From Diadema setosum (lineage: Eukaryota > Echinodermata > Echinoidea > Diadematoida > Diadematidae): DNA of 64,000 nucleotides. The position numbers and the translations under genes are program-made. Of this stretch, positions 48,301 to 61,646 are shown piece by piece. Positions within the stretch are counted from its first letter, which is position 1. Every line of letters starts with the position of its first letter. Under the pieces are notes generated by a model that saw only the letters and a list, made by a program, of their open reading frames with translations, was not told the DNA's origin and ran no database searches. The stretch spans positions 11,906,871 to 11,970,870 of the forward strand of contig NC_092704.1 in the NCBI RefSeq assembly GCF_964275005.1, written 5' to 3'.

Positions 48301-50698
48301 CTGAAGCTTTACAGACGGAGTTGTGATGGTTGTAAAGAGAGTGGCTGTGGAATACGGCGTAGTAGTTTTAATTACTCTAGGAAAGGTAGGTTGCGTAGGT
48401 GGCGTTAGTGTGTGAAAGGATGGCAGTGTAACTTTGGGGGTTGTCTCAAAGGTAGTCTGAACAGATGTTGCTGCCGTTGTAGGGAACTGGGAAGTCGGAG
48501 GTAAAGTTGTAAACACCGGCGGAAGTGTCTTTCTGGTTGGAGGGGGAGCAGTTGTAGCAGGTCGCTCGGTCGTGCCTGTTGTCGCGGGTTGAGTAGTCTT
48601 CACGAAAGTCGTGCCTACAGGCTGCGATGTGGCTGTTGCCGGTGGCATTGTTTCGGTCGGAGCTTGACTCGAGAGAGACGGGGAAGAGGTGGGAAGGGTA
48701 GTTCGAGGAGGTCCCGTCGTAGTTGCAGGCGAAGTTGTGGTTTCTGGCCCTAAAGATATCGACACCACCGGAGTTGTTGTCGCAGTTGTTGCAGGTCGCT
48801 CGCTCGTGCCTGTTGTCGCGGGTTGAGTAGTCTTGACGAAAGTCGTGCCTACAGGCTGCGATGTGGCTGTTGCCGGTGGCATTGTTTCGGTCGGAGCTTG
48901 ACTCGAGAGAGACGGGGAAGTGGTGGGAAGGGTAGTTCGAGGAGGTCCCGTCGTAGTTGCAGGCGAAGTTGTGGTTTCTGGCCCTAAAGATATCGACACC
49001 ACCGGAGTTGTTGTCGCAGTTGTTGCAGGTCGCTCGCTCGTGCCTGTTGTCGCGGGTTGAGTAGTCTTGACGAAAGTCGTGCCTACAGGCTGCGATGTGG
49101 CTGTTGCCGGTGGCAGTGTTTCGGTCGGAGCTTGACTCGAGAGAGACGGGGAAGTGATGGGAAGGGTAGTTCGAGGAGGTCCCATTGTAGTGGCGGGTGA
49201 AGTTGTGGTTTCTGGCCCTAAAGATATCAATCACGTACAGAGAAGATTCATACATTGCTTCAAGCAAAGAGAAAAATATCTTTAGAGCAGGAATTCCTGA
49301 CGAAGGTAATCTTGCATCGTTGTCAACTGAAAGCCGGGGAAGGCGAAAACCTGCCACACAGGGTAATTTGCGTTAACCAAAAAAAAAAAAATAAAAAAAT
49401 AAATAAATAAATAGCATGATTGCCGAAAGTCAAAATTGCCTTTGAAATATTATTCAAGTCAGAAATAATTTCGAAGTTTAGCGTTTTGAAGATAAAATAT
49501 ACTGTTTGGATGATTACGTGATATCCAGTCGTGATATCAGCTATACAGCGTGTCCCAGAAAAAACGAAACCGAGTTTCATTGCAATTTTTTGGGATCATA
49601 ATCATATATTTGTTTTATGAGATATGCATGAATGGAAAGATTTATTTCTCTTCTTTCATTTGATGCACAACTCATTGTTCATAATTCATGCATGGCTGAG
49701 TTAGAACAATAGAAAGTAATACTACTAAATTTTCATTTGCACGAGCAAATGGCGACTTTGGATGAGTTTTTTGGGCTTTTTCTGCTATCCTTTGTAAAAA
49801 ATGAAATCATGACCTTAATATCCATTCTTTTACCTTTCAAATGACATCTCATGCGTAAAAAATGATCTACGCCTACTCGAGGAAACCTAATTTGAAAATA
49901 TGCTTCCATTTTACTCAGAAAGATGGATAGTAAGTAAGGAGTCAGTTAGCTTTCCCGACGCCTGCCCGACTTGGCAAATAACAATGGTCTTCATGCTTCA
50001 ATGAATTTACACAAACGTGAAGAGAGGGGTTAAAAGGGAGTGTTAGAGACGGTTCGGAATGGGGTCGTAAATTAGTCTTTAATTATTGGTTATGTCTCAT
50101 AGCTTATTCTTAATGAATGACAACAAAGGGTTGTTCGTCTCATACAGTGTCCTCTGTAAATATCCCCCAAACAACATTCACTGTAGCACTTCGGTTATTT
50201 TGTGTGAATTAAATGGTGCAGATGAGCCCATTGTCTAATGCTATGTCGGGAGAGCTGAATGCTTGCTTTTTTTCGACTATCCGTAGAATTGGCAGAAATG
50301 AAGCATGCTTTCATACAGATTTTTCTCAAGCATGCGTTATTCATATTTGACTCGTAAGGTCTCATATGAAAGAAGAAAATATGAATATTTGGGTTAAGAA
50401 CTTTGTTTTTCGAAACCGTAACGTTAAAAGTCTGAAAAATTCACCTAAAGTCACCATTTGCGCGTGCAAATGAAAATTTGGTAGCACCACTTTTCATTGT
50501 TCTAACTCAGTCATGCACGAACAATGAACATTAAGTTGTACATCAAATGAAAGAGGAAGAGTTTATCTTTCCATTGATGTATAGCTCGTAAAGAAAATGT
50601 ATGATTTCGATAGTAAAAAGTTGCATCGAAACCCGTTTTTTTCTGGGACTACTACTACTACTACTACTATTACTACTACTACTACTATACTACTACTA

Positions 50699-50730
<32 letters not shown>

Positions 50731-53700
50731 TACTACTACTATACTACTACTACTACTAATAATAATAATAGTAATAATAATAGTAATAATAATAATAATA
50801 ATAATGATAATAATAACAATAATAATAATAATACTTTTGTACAATTGTAACTCAATTGAGAAGGCAGTAACCTGCCACACAGGGTAATTTGAGTTATACA
50901 AGAAGCACAACCGCTCCGTATGAAGACTAATGAATAATAGCAGAGAGAAGGCCCATCTCCCTGGTTATATAGGGGTACTGCAACTTATACAGTAATTGCC
51001 AAAATATGGAAGCACACTCACTGGGCTAACAAATTATTCAGTACGGAATTCTTGATACTGTTCACTTTTGACAACATCCGTAGGCTCGATGCAGTTACTT
51101 TTTTCATATTATTTTCAACATTAGTACGATCAGCCTACTTTTTTAGATCAGTCTCAGTTGAAGAACAATGGGGTGCTTGATAATTATTTCGAACCTGGGC
51201 TGGAACCTACTCGTTGATGGGAACCATGTGAGGATGGTGGTTCCAGGGGACGTTGGTTGTGTTGGTACTGGAGTGCAAGTTCCGTTTCGCTCCACCGTGC
51301 CGGGCTCGCAGAAGCACCCTTCCACCTCCGGTGTGATGCACTCACCCTGATTGGCGCACCCCCTGCAGGCTGTCGGGCAGCTGTTGTGGCACGGGTAGTA
51401 GATCATGTGGTCGTCACATGGGCAAGGTACAGCTGTTAAACAAAAAAGGTAATAAAAAGAAGAATCAATTCACATGATTATATGTGACAGTTAAATTCAT
51501 TACAGGCCCCAGATAACTGTCGCAAGTGCCAATTACCAGTTGACCTGGAAAAAAAAAAAAGCCTTCGGGGTAAACAATGTTGGTTTCCAGTAATATTTTA
51601 TTTGTGTTATAACTGTTATATGTATAATGTGTTTCCTTGGCCTTTTGCAATTAAGTTTGTTTGTTTGCTTGTTTATTTGTTTGGGCTTTTATAAGAGAGA
51701 GGACTACGTCCATGCTTACTTCATCGACTACATATCTCCCACACTGCACTATCCAATGCTAAGAAAGAAATGACCATCTTTCCTATACTGCGGATTTCCT
51801 TTTCAGTATTCCCAGCTATAACGAATTATCCAAGCGGAAGCTGATTCACATTTAATATATACATAATAGTATAACTGAATGAATGCGAGAATAGTGAACG
51901 AAAAAAAGGAAATATTGGTAAAATGCAAAAAAAAACAAAAACAAAACAAAAACAGACTGCTTCCTTACGACACAAATCTTCGGTCCGCCAATTGACGCAG
52001 ACACCTTTCTCAATGCACTTTTGCGCGTAGGCTGCCAAGGCATCACACAAGCACTCGCAGTCGCTTCCTCGGTAACACTTGATGCTGTCGCTGACACAGT
52101 GCTCGTAATATCGACTTGGGTTTACCTAATCAACAAAAAAACAAACAAACAAACAAAAACCCCCAAAACCAACCGTAAATATATTTAAAAAAAAAACTTT
52201 CGATTAAAAAATACAACAAAATTAGAAACATACACACCACAAGATTTTGCACCCAGAAAAATTGAGGGAGAGAGAGAGAGAGAACCTTAGCAATATATTT
52301 TTGGTTTTAGTTCTTGTGTTTTATGTGAGGTAAGTGGTTACAATGACGCCCTTAATTTTGTGGTGTCCCTCATGTGGATTGTTACTGACGTTTCGTAATT
52401 GTTGGGATTTTTTTTTTCCTTTTGGTGCGCACGTGTGTGGGTTTTCATTCATTTCTTGGTCAATACTGTCAGTATGTCTGTCTGTCTGTCTATCAGTCCG
52501 TCTGATTCTATCTCTCTCCTCTCTCCCTTCTCTGTCCTTCTTTCCCTTCCTCTTTCTCACTCCGACCTTTCTTCCTTTTTTTTTCTTCAATTCAATAGTT
52601 TATTTATTTCCATCAAAAATACATGATACAAAGTGGTACATGTGTCAATTTGACTTTCATCCTGCTGGAAAGGACAGTTCATTGGGCACAATATGAAATA
52701 ATATGCACGAATGGTATTATAACACACAGAAAAGGAACAATGCACACTTTGCAACTGATTGACAAAATTGCCCAATATCGACTCAGATAAGCACAATTTA
52801 AATAACAAGCAGTACCCGCTGCATGCTATAAGGATTAGAACCAACACCTGCTGTCCGGCGAAAGCTCGGTGGTCTAGTGGAGATGACGCCTGTCCGGTGA
52901 CCAGGAGGTCGTAGGTTCGAATCCTGCTCGAGTATGTACGCCCATGATTTTTTATCATGGCTACTTCTAAAAAACTGATCAATTCAGTGCTTATTTACGT
53001 CGATGTAGGGCAATTTCTAAATCAGTTGCAATGAAAACATCGCGACGGAAGAATTTCATGAATTTAATGCACACTTTGTCATGGTAAGACCTTGAGAGGT
53101 AGTCATAACGATGGAAAAAAGTGTTCCACTAAAAAGCCAAGTTCTTAGGACGTGGAACACTGCAATGAAAACAACAGCAACACCAATATTCCAATAAGAT
53201 GTATTCATGTTAAAGCCATCAATGTACCAATGTACTTTTGGTCATTGTTATGATGCTGATGTTAAGAGCATACTTTCAACAATACTTGTTATAGAATGGA
53301 AATAAAACATATTGTCACATACAGCAATATCATGGCAGGAACAATGCACATTTTGTCAAGGTAAGAAAAAGGAAGAAGTAATCAAAGCCATGTATACCAG
53401 GAAAATGTGACCAAAAGAGAAGACATACAAGCGGTCACGCAAACAAAAATAAAAACAACAACACATATGAATTACAGAAATGAAGAGGAATGCGCATACG
53501 CAGTTACTTGAAAACAAAGAACGAGGAAAGAGGAGCGGGAAAGAATGGAGAAAGAAATAAAGCTCTCTGCTGAGATTCTGAAACTGGTGCACCAAAGGGC
53601 TTTTTACACTTGTAAATTTTTGCTTAGTCCCGTACCAACGGTGGGCTAAGGGGGGGGGGGGGGAGGGGCTTTTTGCCAAAGTGAGTGTAAACAGAACGAA

Positions 53701-56700
53701 AAAATAATCCTGGGCTAAGCGACGGAGACAAAGTCCGACCCTCACTGACCAATCAGAAACGAGGTAATCAAGTGCTGCCGGTGCGTGCGTATACGTGTAC
53801 AGTACACAGCGTAATTATGAATATTCATGTGGTTTGGAAAGTCCGGGGCTAAGAAATACGAGTGTAAAAAGGTCAGTTTTCTCCTTAGCCCCGGACAAGA
53901 GATAGTACGGGACTAATTGGCGAGTGTAAAGAGCTGAAAAAATTGGTACGGGACTAACGATAGTCCTGGGTCAGAGAAAGTCCGGGGTTAAGAAACACAA
54001 GTGTAAAAAGCCCTTTTCTGTTTACACTCGTTTTTGCCAAAGTGGGCTAGCCCCACCGATAGTCCGGTACTATCTGGCCCTGCAAAATAGCAATTGCGGT
54101 GCCAACCAAGCGAGTGTAAACAGAACGACAAAATAATCCGAGGCTAAGCGACGGAGACGAAGTCCGACGCCCACTGACCAATCAGAAACGAGGTAATCAA
54201 GTGCTGCCGGTGCGTGCATGTACGTGTACAGTGCACAGCGTAATCATGAATATTCATGTGGTTTGGAAAGTACCGGACTAAGAAATACGAGTGTAAAAAG
54301 GTCAATTTTCTCCTTAGCCCCGGACAAAAAGTAAAAAAAAAAAAAGGGTAAAAAGCTGAAAAAAATGGTACGGGACTAACGATAGTCCTGGGTCAGAGAA
54401 AGTACGGGGTTAAGAAACACAAGTGTAAAAAGGGCTCAAGAGGTGAGATGTGGACATGCAGCCATGAAGGTACAGAAGCTATGCTTTCTACCCCCCTCCC
54501 CCTCCCCATGCAATCATTATGCACTCACGAACTGATGGCACTCGACGAAGGGACCTTCGAGAATGGTTTTACACATGACCTCCGCCCACGGCCTCCGTTT
54601 CTCTTCCACCTCGCTCACGCAGGCCGGCGTCATGTCGCTGGAGGGAAGACATTCTCGCGTTGCCCAGCTCTCGACGAACTCGTTCACGTCTGGTATGCGT
54701 ATGCGTATGTGTATGCGTTTGTGTTGAAGGAAATTTGCAATAACACCCCCCCCCCCAAGTAAACAGTATGTATAACATAACAACATACGCACGCGGCCAC
54801 CATTGCAATTGATTGTTACATAATGAATGTTACAGATTGTTACTATCCAGATAATGAGTAAGAACAGCATAAAAAATTAAAACATTGCATTTTATGGTTG
54901 CGAAAACAATAATGGCGGCACGTAAGAATACACACAGAAGGGGTCAAAGAGTTAGATAAGGTATTATTATTGTGACCCTGCATCACAAAACCAACAAAAA
55001 GTTGCCAGACATGGATTTTCACTTCAGAACAAATTCTGAAAGAGCAGACTATAAGCTTTAAAATGTATAACTCAACTCAAATGGACTCTGCTAAACTATC
55101 CTAATAATTATTGGAAAGAAAGCACCCACGCTGGAAAGTGTGAAGTGAGAAAAGAGACTCTAAAGTACTGGCTCTATCCAAGCGCTTAATCTTTACCAAG
55201 CCGTGCTAGCTGTGCAATGAATGGAACACACACACACAAAAAAAAAAAAAAAAAACCCAGGACGTATTGAACACCAGGGCAACAACAATGAAATGATTAT
55301 CAGATTAAGCTGAAGATAAGCATGCATTATTACCACACTTCATGCATAATTAATGTCAACCTTCAATGCAGTAGCATCTTCCTTTCTAAAAGTTATTAAA
55401 CAAGTTGAAAGTATGGACAGGGTCTTTAAAAATGAAAAAGACTCATCTAATCACACCATTTAATCAAAAAGTGTTCAAGAAAAGCTGCTAAAAGCACAAT
55501 CCATTTCCTGTTCGTTTTATGATCCAAAACTTTGGTATTTAGAAGAATACTTGCTTTTTCAGAAATTATGAAAAACTACGCATTTGCTGGGTTGGCCTAT
55601 TTCACTCATTTTCAGTCCTAACACAGAATCAGTGAATGCGACTTTTTGTTGGTTTCGTGGAATCAGTGAATGCGACTCTTTGTTGGTTTTGTGATGCACG
55701 GTCCCGGTCACATTTAGCTTTTAAAGCTCTTGTGACTGGCATGTTAATTGATATGTGCAAAATTAGAATTTAGCGATACCAGAGATGTAAAAATAGACAT
55801 ATAAAACTAAAATAATACACGAAATGTAATATAGCGATGCAAGAATAATTATTATTCGAGTTTATTTCTTTTTTGTTCATTAATATTTTTTTCTTTAGTC
55901 ATTCATTTATTTTTTGATAATCAAACTCTTCAAGATTTAAAAAAAAAATCAAATATTGCGTTATTTCTACCTCGAGTGGAATCGCCTTGTTGCTTGGTGA
56001 AATCGTCATCGGACCTGCCGTCGAAGTCGCCGCACAAGCCACACACTCGTCCCATGTACTCGTCTTTGAGAGTGACGATGACCATGTTTCTGCCGTCCCA
56101 TTGGACCGCCACACCTGCGAGTAAACGTCAGACACACTTGTAACATCCACAACAATCTTCGAAATATATAAAAAACAATGCCGCTGTCTGGATATCACTG
56201 ATTTCATCATGTTTACGTGTACTATACATGAAATTCCTTCCTGAAAATTTCGCCGCACCTTATAATCTATTACATAATCATGTAACCGACCATGTACACT
56301 TGTACCTCGGTTTGAAAATATTTTGTCGTGCCTTGCTGCTCAGTGATCAAAGTGATCTAACTTTGTGTAAGCCTTTTGTGACATACCTATCCTTATGTTT
56401 ATGTATTATGTAAGGCACCAACAATATATGTATACATGTACACTTACGTACATGAACAATGATCAAATCGAATCAAATCAGAGTCAAATAATCTTATACT
56501 CTGCGTATAAGTCAAATTCACTTCTAGCCATTTTACAAATAAACACATCGAGACAGCAAACTGGAATGTGTTGTTAATCTGATTTATTGATATATTTATT
56601 CATTCATTCTTCATTCTAACCTGTATATTCGTTTCTTTGTACTCATCTGTTTCGATTACCTATTGTTTTAAACTAGTGGTGTATTTTTATTTTATTGTAT

Positions 56701-59700
56701 TCTATTTATCTATTTATCTTTTCATTCATTTATTTATTTACTTATTTATCTATTAATTTATTAAGTAATTTATTTATCTATTTATTTATTGGTATATGAA
56801 AAGACTGATCAGCAGTAGCCAGTGAAGGACTGAAAGGATCAGTATACAAATGAGAATATGAACAATAATCAAATACAATCAGGTACAGGGAGTATCTCAC
56901 TGAGCGGCGAACGTTTGCGAACGTAGCGAATTTGAGATTAGCCAACTTTTCTGACGAATGTTTGCGAAAAGTCAAGGTTCGCTTCAACCATTAGCGACAG
57001 TTAGCTACTTTTAGCGATGTTTACCGACAATTAGCAACACCTCAGCGAATGTTTGCGAAAGTGTTTGCGAATCACAGGTGGCGACTATTAGCGAATGTTA
57101 GCAAATGTTAGGGACAATTTTGCAAATGTTAGCGACAATTTTGCAAATGTTAGCGACAGTTTTGCAAATATTAGCAACTGTTTGCAAATCCTTTGCGACA
57201 ATTTGGAATGTTCTTGGACCTAGAAAAGTACCAGGCGATTATGTATAGTCAGACCCATAAAACGAACGTTAAAACCTTCCAATGAATTCAGATCTCTTGT
57301 GACCAACCGTTCAAAATGGATTTCCAGTATATGGAAATAAATTTCTACCAAGAAGAGGCTCAACGTGTTGCTATCCTTGAAGAGCTGCTTAGTCAGGCTG
57401 CTGCTACAGCTATTGTGCAGCATAAGAGAAAGAAAATAAAGAAAAAACAAGAAAGGAAGAAGAAAAGAAAGACTGTTTGGGTCAGAGTCTTACTCTGGTT
57501 GTTGCAGAGGACAGACTTTGGTCAATATGAAAAGCTTTTGAAGCAATTATATGATGGAGATGTCAAGAACATCAAGAACTTTCTTAGAGTGATTGTCTGT
57601 TTCAGAAGCTTTTACATAGGAACCATAATAGTTATTTGTTCGCTAGCAGTGGTGAATCAAATAAAAATGTTAGCGACACCGTATTACGACCGTTTGCGAA
57701 TTCTTACGAGTGTTTTGCGAATGTTTGCAACTGTTAGCGAAAATACAAATTCGCAAAGCTGCCCCCCCACGGAAAAACGCAGTAACTGACATTTTTATGA
57801 ATGTGTACTTTTTTGCAAAAATGAATAGTTTACCCAATGCTCTCCAATGTTAACAGGTCAGTTTTGCACAAAAAAAAAATGAAAGTGACCAAAAATGCAA
57901 TTTTTCACTTTTGCAAAAAGCAGTAACTGCATCCAGTTGATTCAACTTTGCAAGTTTCCCCACGGAAGAAAACAGTAACTAACAAAGCCCACGGAAGAAA
58001 GCAGTAACTAACAATTTAGTCTAATCATTCAGACTCTGTATAGTAGTCCTTCCTGTATATTTTTTCCCTAATACCATTTATTTTTTCTACTATTTTTTTT
58101 TAACAATGTAAACAGCAGTTTCTTCCATAATTTAGGGGAGTAGATATAAAAAAGATTGTTTCACCAGTAACTTGACTCTGCCCGCAGGGAATCATATGAC
58201 AAGTTGTAGAAAAAGCTTCTTTCTGGAGACTAGCAAACCTGGCAGACTCAGCGCGCTCAGAGTGTAGAATACGCGTGCAGCACTAGCTGCATGCGCGTAA
58301 ATTCTGCAGCATACTGCACAGTAACTAGCTAAACACTGCATCACATCACATAGTCATCACTTGCACAGTATTGCAGGTCTGGTACAGTCTGAGTGATCAT
58401 GCCCAGTGCTAACCATGCTGTCACACAGTTTCTGCGGTCCAGGCATGCCTGTAAATCTATCATGAATTGCAGAGGAAAAGTCATGGTAGCCATGGCTTTG
58501 GCCAGAACCAGAAAATCTAGGTGAGCTGAAAATATATTGAAGGAAGATGAGCACTAGTATTAATGCACTAACGTTAGTCTAACGTTTGATGTAGGCCCTA
58601 TACCGTAGGTTTACCGCGTACCAGATCTAACGTTACAGAGTAGATCTATTGTTAACTGTTTAGTGTTAGACAAAATGTCAGTAGGCCTAATCTAACGTAG
58701 GCCCTAATAGATCTAGGTCTAGCACTAACATTGGGCATAGATCTGTAGTCTAGTTTAAGTGTAATGTCAGAGTTCGACTAGGATCTAAGACGAAGAGACT
58801 TGATATTTTATTGTCTAGTCCAGGGTCATGTGTCAGGGGCAAGGCCGGGCACTTCAAAGTTCAATTAGGGTAGGTTCCTAGGCCTACGTGTACCTTATTT
58901 TTACACAGAATGCCATTCAATCGACAAGACCTAGCCTAGGTCTAGCGTTAGGTCCTAGATCTTATAGATCTAGACTAACCAGAAAGTAGAAGAACTTTAC
59001 AACCTGGTGGTGGTAACAATTCTCCTCCTATGGTCATGTGACATGTGCAGTTACTGCTTTTTTCCATGGGGAAAACAGCAGACTCCTGGCCGTCTGCAGT
59101 TACTGCTTTTTTCCGTGGGGAAACTACCCAGAAACAAGGGTGAGCCACCGCAGTAACTGCATTTTCCTAAATAACATTTAAAAAATAATGGAAACATATT
59201 TTTTTCCTAGGTAGTGTTAGACAACTAGGTATGGTGCATAATCATACCACAAAATTATTTTTGAATGTTTCTGTGTTTTTAAAGAATCTGCAAAAAACAC
59301 AAAATCGCATTTATCTCAGCTCAGCAGTTATGCAGTTACTGCTTTCTTCCGTGGGGGGGCAGAAAGGTTCGCAAAGAAATTTTGAACATGTTCAAAATTC
59401 CTTTGCGACAAGAAAAACTGCGAACTTTCTTGCGACTGTTAACGAACCTTTTGCAACCCTTTTACGAACCCTGGCGAAATCCCAAATTCGCTACGTTCGC
59501 AAACGTTCGCCGCTCAGTGAGATACCCTCTACGGTGTACTCTCAAGCAAATATAAAATATGAACAAAATATGAAATGGAAACTCTACATACACACAAATA
59601 CAAATTAAATACAATTAATAATCAATGACGATTGCCTCGCGATACATACAATTTTCAAACCTATTGCAGGCCGGTAACAGTTAGGTGGGCTCATGGTGGG

Positions 59701-61571
59701 TTCAGGGGATTTCGCGGAACGTCTCCCCCTGTATCCCCCTTCCTTTGACTTTGGGGTCGAGGATGGCATTCCTCTACATCTAATTTTGTGAATTTTGCTG
59801 AGAAAACGGGATTGTTAAGATGGATCTTTGCTGCATCTGCCTGTCTGAAAATAGCAGCTGGTTATCAAAAACAAAACAGCATTTTTCATTGCCTCATCCC
59901 TACTGGAAATAACACAGTGTCCCACAGTGTGTTCACAGTGTGTTCATAGTCGGCTATGTGAAAACGCTCGAATTTAACAGTGTTAAGATGATTTCACACT
60001 GTGGTGCAGTTTTCACAGAGTATTCACATAGCAATGTTTTGTTTCACACTGAAAATTGACGACTCGGATTGTGTTCATACTGTTAAAACGCTAGAATTTA
60101 ACAGTGTGAACAGATTTCACACTGTGTTCACACTGTGGTTCTAACACGGTGGGGCATTATGTTCTTTCCAGCAGGGATATCATGAAACACATACTGCGGC
60201 GCGCCGCCGCGGCGGCACGAACTGACGCTTTGTTCCTGTCATGCAATGCGACCTCTTTCCACTAGACATGCTTGATGAGCATACTGTCCGTCTTGAAATT
60301 AGGGACAACGGGTTCGGAGATCTTTTCACTTCGGTCAGACCAAGTTATACGTAGTATACAGTTCTATAATGGAATGGACTTGTGACCAACATAGCAGAGA
60401 CGGATCAAGGAATTACGTAAAGGGGAGGCGCCATTACAAGATAAAAGGAAGGCGCAACGCCACCCCCCCCCCAATTTTTTTTATTTTTATTTCCTTTGTT
60501 TTGACAAAAAAAAATAAAGAGGGGGCGCCCCCCCCCCTCTGGATCCGCCATTACATAGGCATGTCTTCATCTTTACTGGTTAAGTTTCATTTAAAGCAGT
60601 AGCAGTAGCAGCAGCAACAACAACAACAACAACACCAACAACGGAAATTGCAGCAACAACAATTACAAGAACAAGAACAAAAACATCAACTACACAGCCA
60701 GCAACAACAACATAACATATCCCGGTAACATGGGTAAGGGAAAAAAAAAGATGTCGTTACGATCGCGATAATCTTGGCGTACCTTCGTGTTGCACTAATG
60801 TGTATCTTCCGCCGATATCTTGTACGCAAGCACAGGCCTCCGGGGGTCGAACCTTGGGGTCGGCGCCGCGGATGAGGTCGATGGTTATGTCGACGAATTC
60901 GATGTGGACGGACTTGGTGCAGAAGGCCCCGCCCTCGGCGCAGTCGATACTCTCGATCATGACGCTGAAAGTCCTGTTGGTGTTTGGCGAACAGCCGTCC
61001 GTGGCCATCATGTATGAACAGGAACCTGTGCAAGAATGGTAATAAGAGGAAGGGGGGGGGGGGGGGGGAGAGAAAGAAGGGGGTGGGGGGGGGGGGGTTG
61101 AGGGAAGTGAGAACATAAACGATAATCGAATATTGAAGTCTTTGCGTAACCATTTTTGTTTACACTCATGTGCATGCATTTATATACATGTGTGAGAAAG
61201 GACAGAGAAATCGATGCGTAGCTTTCACATCATTATTCCTCTCACCGTTCCTCCTTTTCGGAAAAGTGCAAGAGTTGAAAAATTGGTCTCCGCCGGGAAT
61301 CGGACCTGGGTCTTTGGCATGGAACGCCAACGCCTTAAACAGCTCGGCCACGGAGACGTCATAGCGGTTCAGGCAGACCCAAGCGTGATTCCCCGACGGA
61401 CCAACCTTTCAACCCTTTATGTGTATGTTCCTTTTTGGGGCAGGGAGTTTTGAATAACAACCAGCCGCGTGCCTCAGCTGGATCTTTTAATGAGATTCAC
61501 GCACCGGTGAATTGGGATAATGTTTTTGCGGAAGAAATCACCGCTACAACAGCGTTTTGGTTATATACATG

Positions 61572-61646
<75 letters not shown>

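Larger units (their letters stand above)
52126..54528. other. Mucin intron with tRNA-like sequence and MITE tandem
   Basis: Holds (TGTC)n at about 52470-52495, the tRNA-like sequence at 52864-52933, a thrice-occurring GCACA.TTTGTCA.GGTAAGA-type motif (about 52740-53370) and the inverted-repeat block at 53597-54436. Confidence 0.6.
56887..59529 (+). mobile_element. PIF/Harbinger-type DNA transposon relic
   Basis: TIRs of about 45 bp: AGGGAGTATCTCACTGAGCG at left, the inverse of CGCTCAGTGAGATACCCTCT at right, continuing GGCGAACGTTTGCGAACGTA. Flanked by the trinucleotide TAC on both sides, consistent with the 3-bp target duplication of PIF/Harbinger. Subterminal TTTGCAAATGTTAGCGACA repeats. Contains a transposase N-terminal fragment and a nested element. 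Confidence 0.75.

Noticed and set aside
48446..49357. 303-codon minus-strand frame rich in Asn/Arg/Ser
   Set aside because: Frame shadow of the PTS exon. It lacks phase agreement with the neighbouring exons, whereas the Thr/Pro frame fits on both sides.
52864..52933. Functional tRNA gene on the plus strand
   Set aside because: Poor acceptor pairing, no T33 in the anticodon loop and no terminator. Kept only as a tRNA-like sequence.
60369..60602. 77-codon plus-strand frame with poly-Pro
   Set aside because: Driven by a poly-C/poly-A tract; no domain or splice context.
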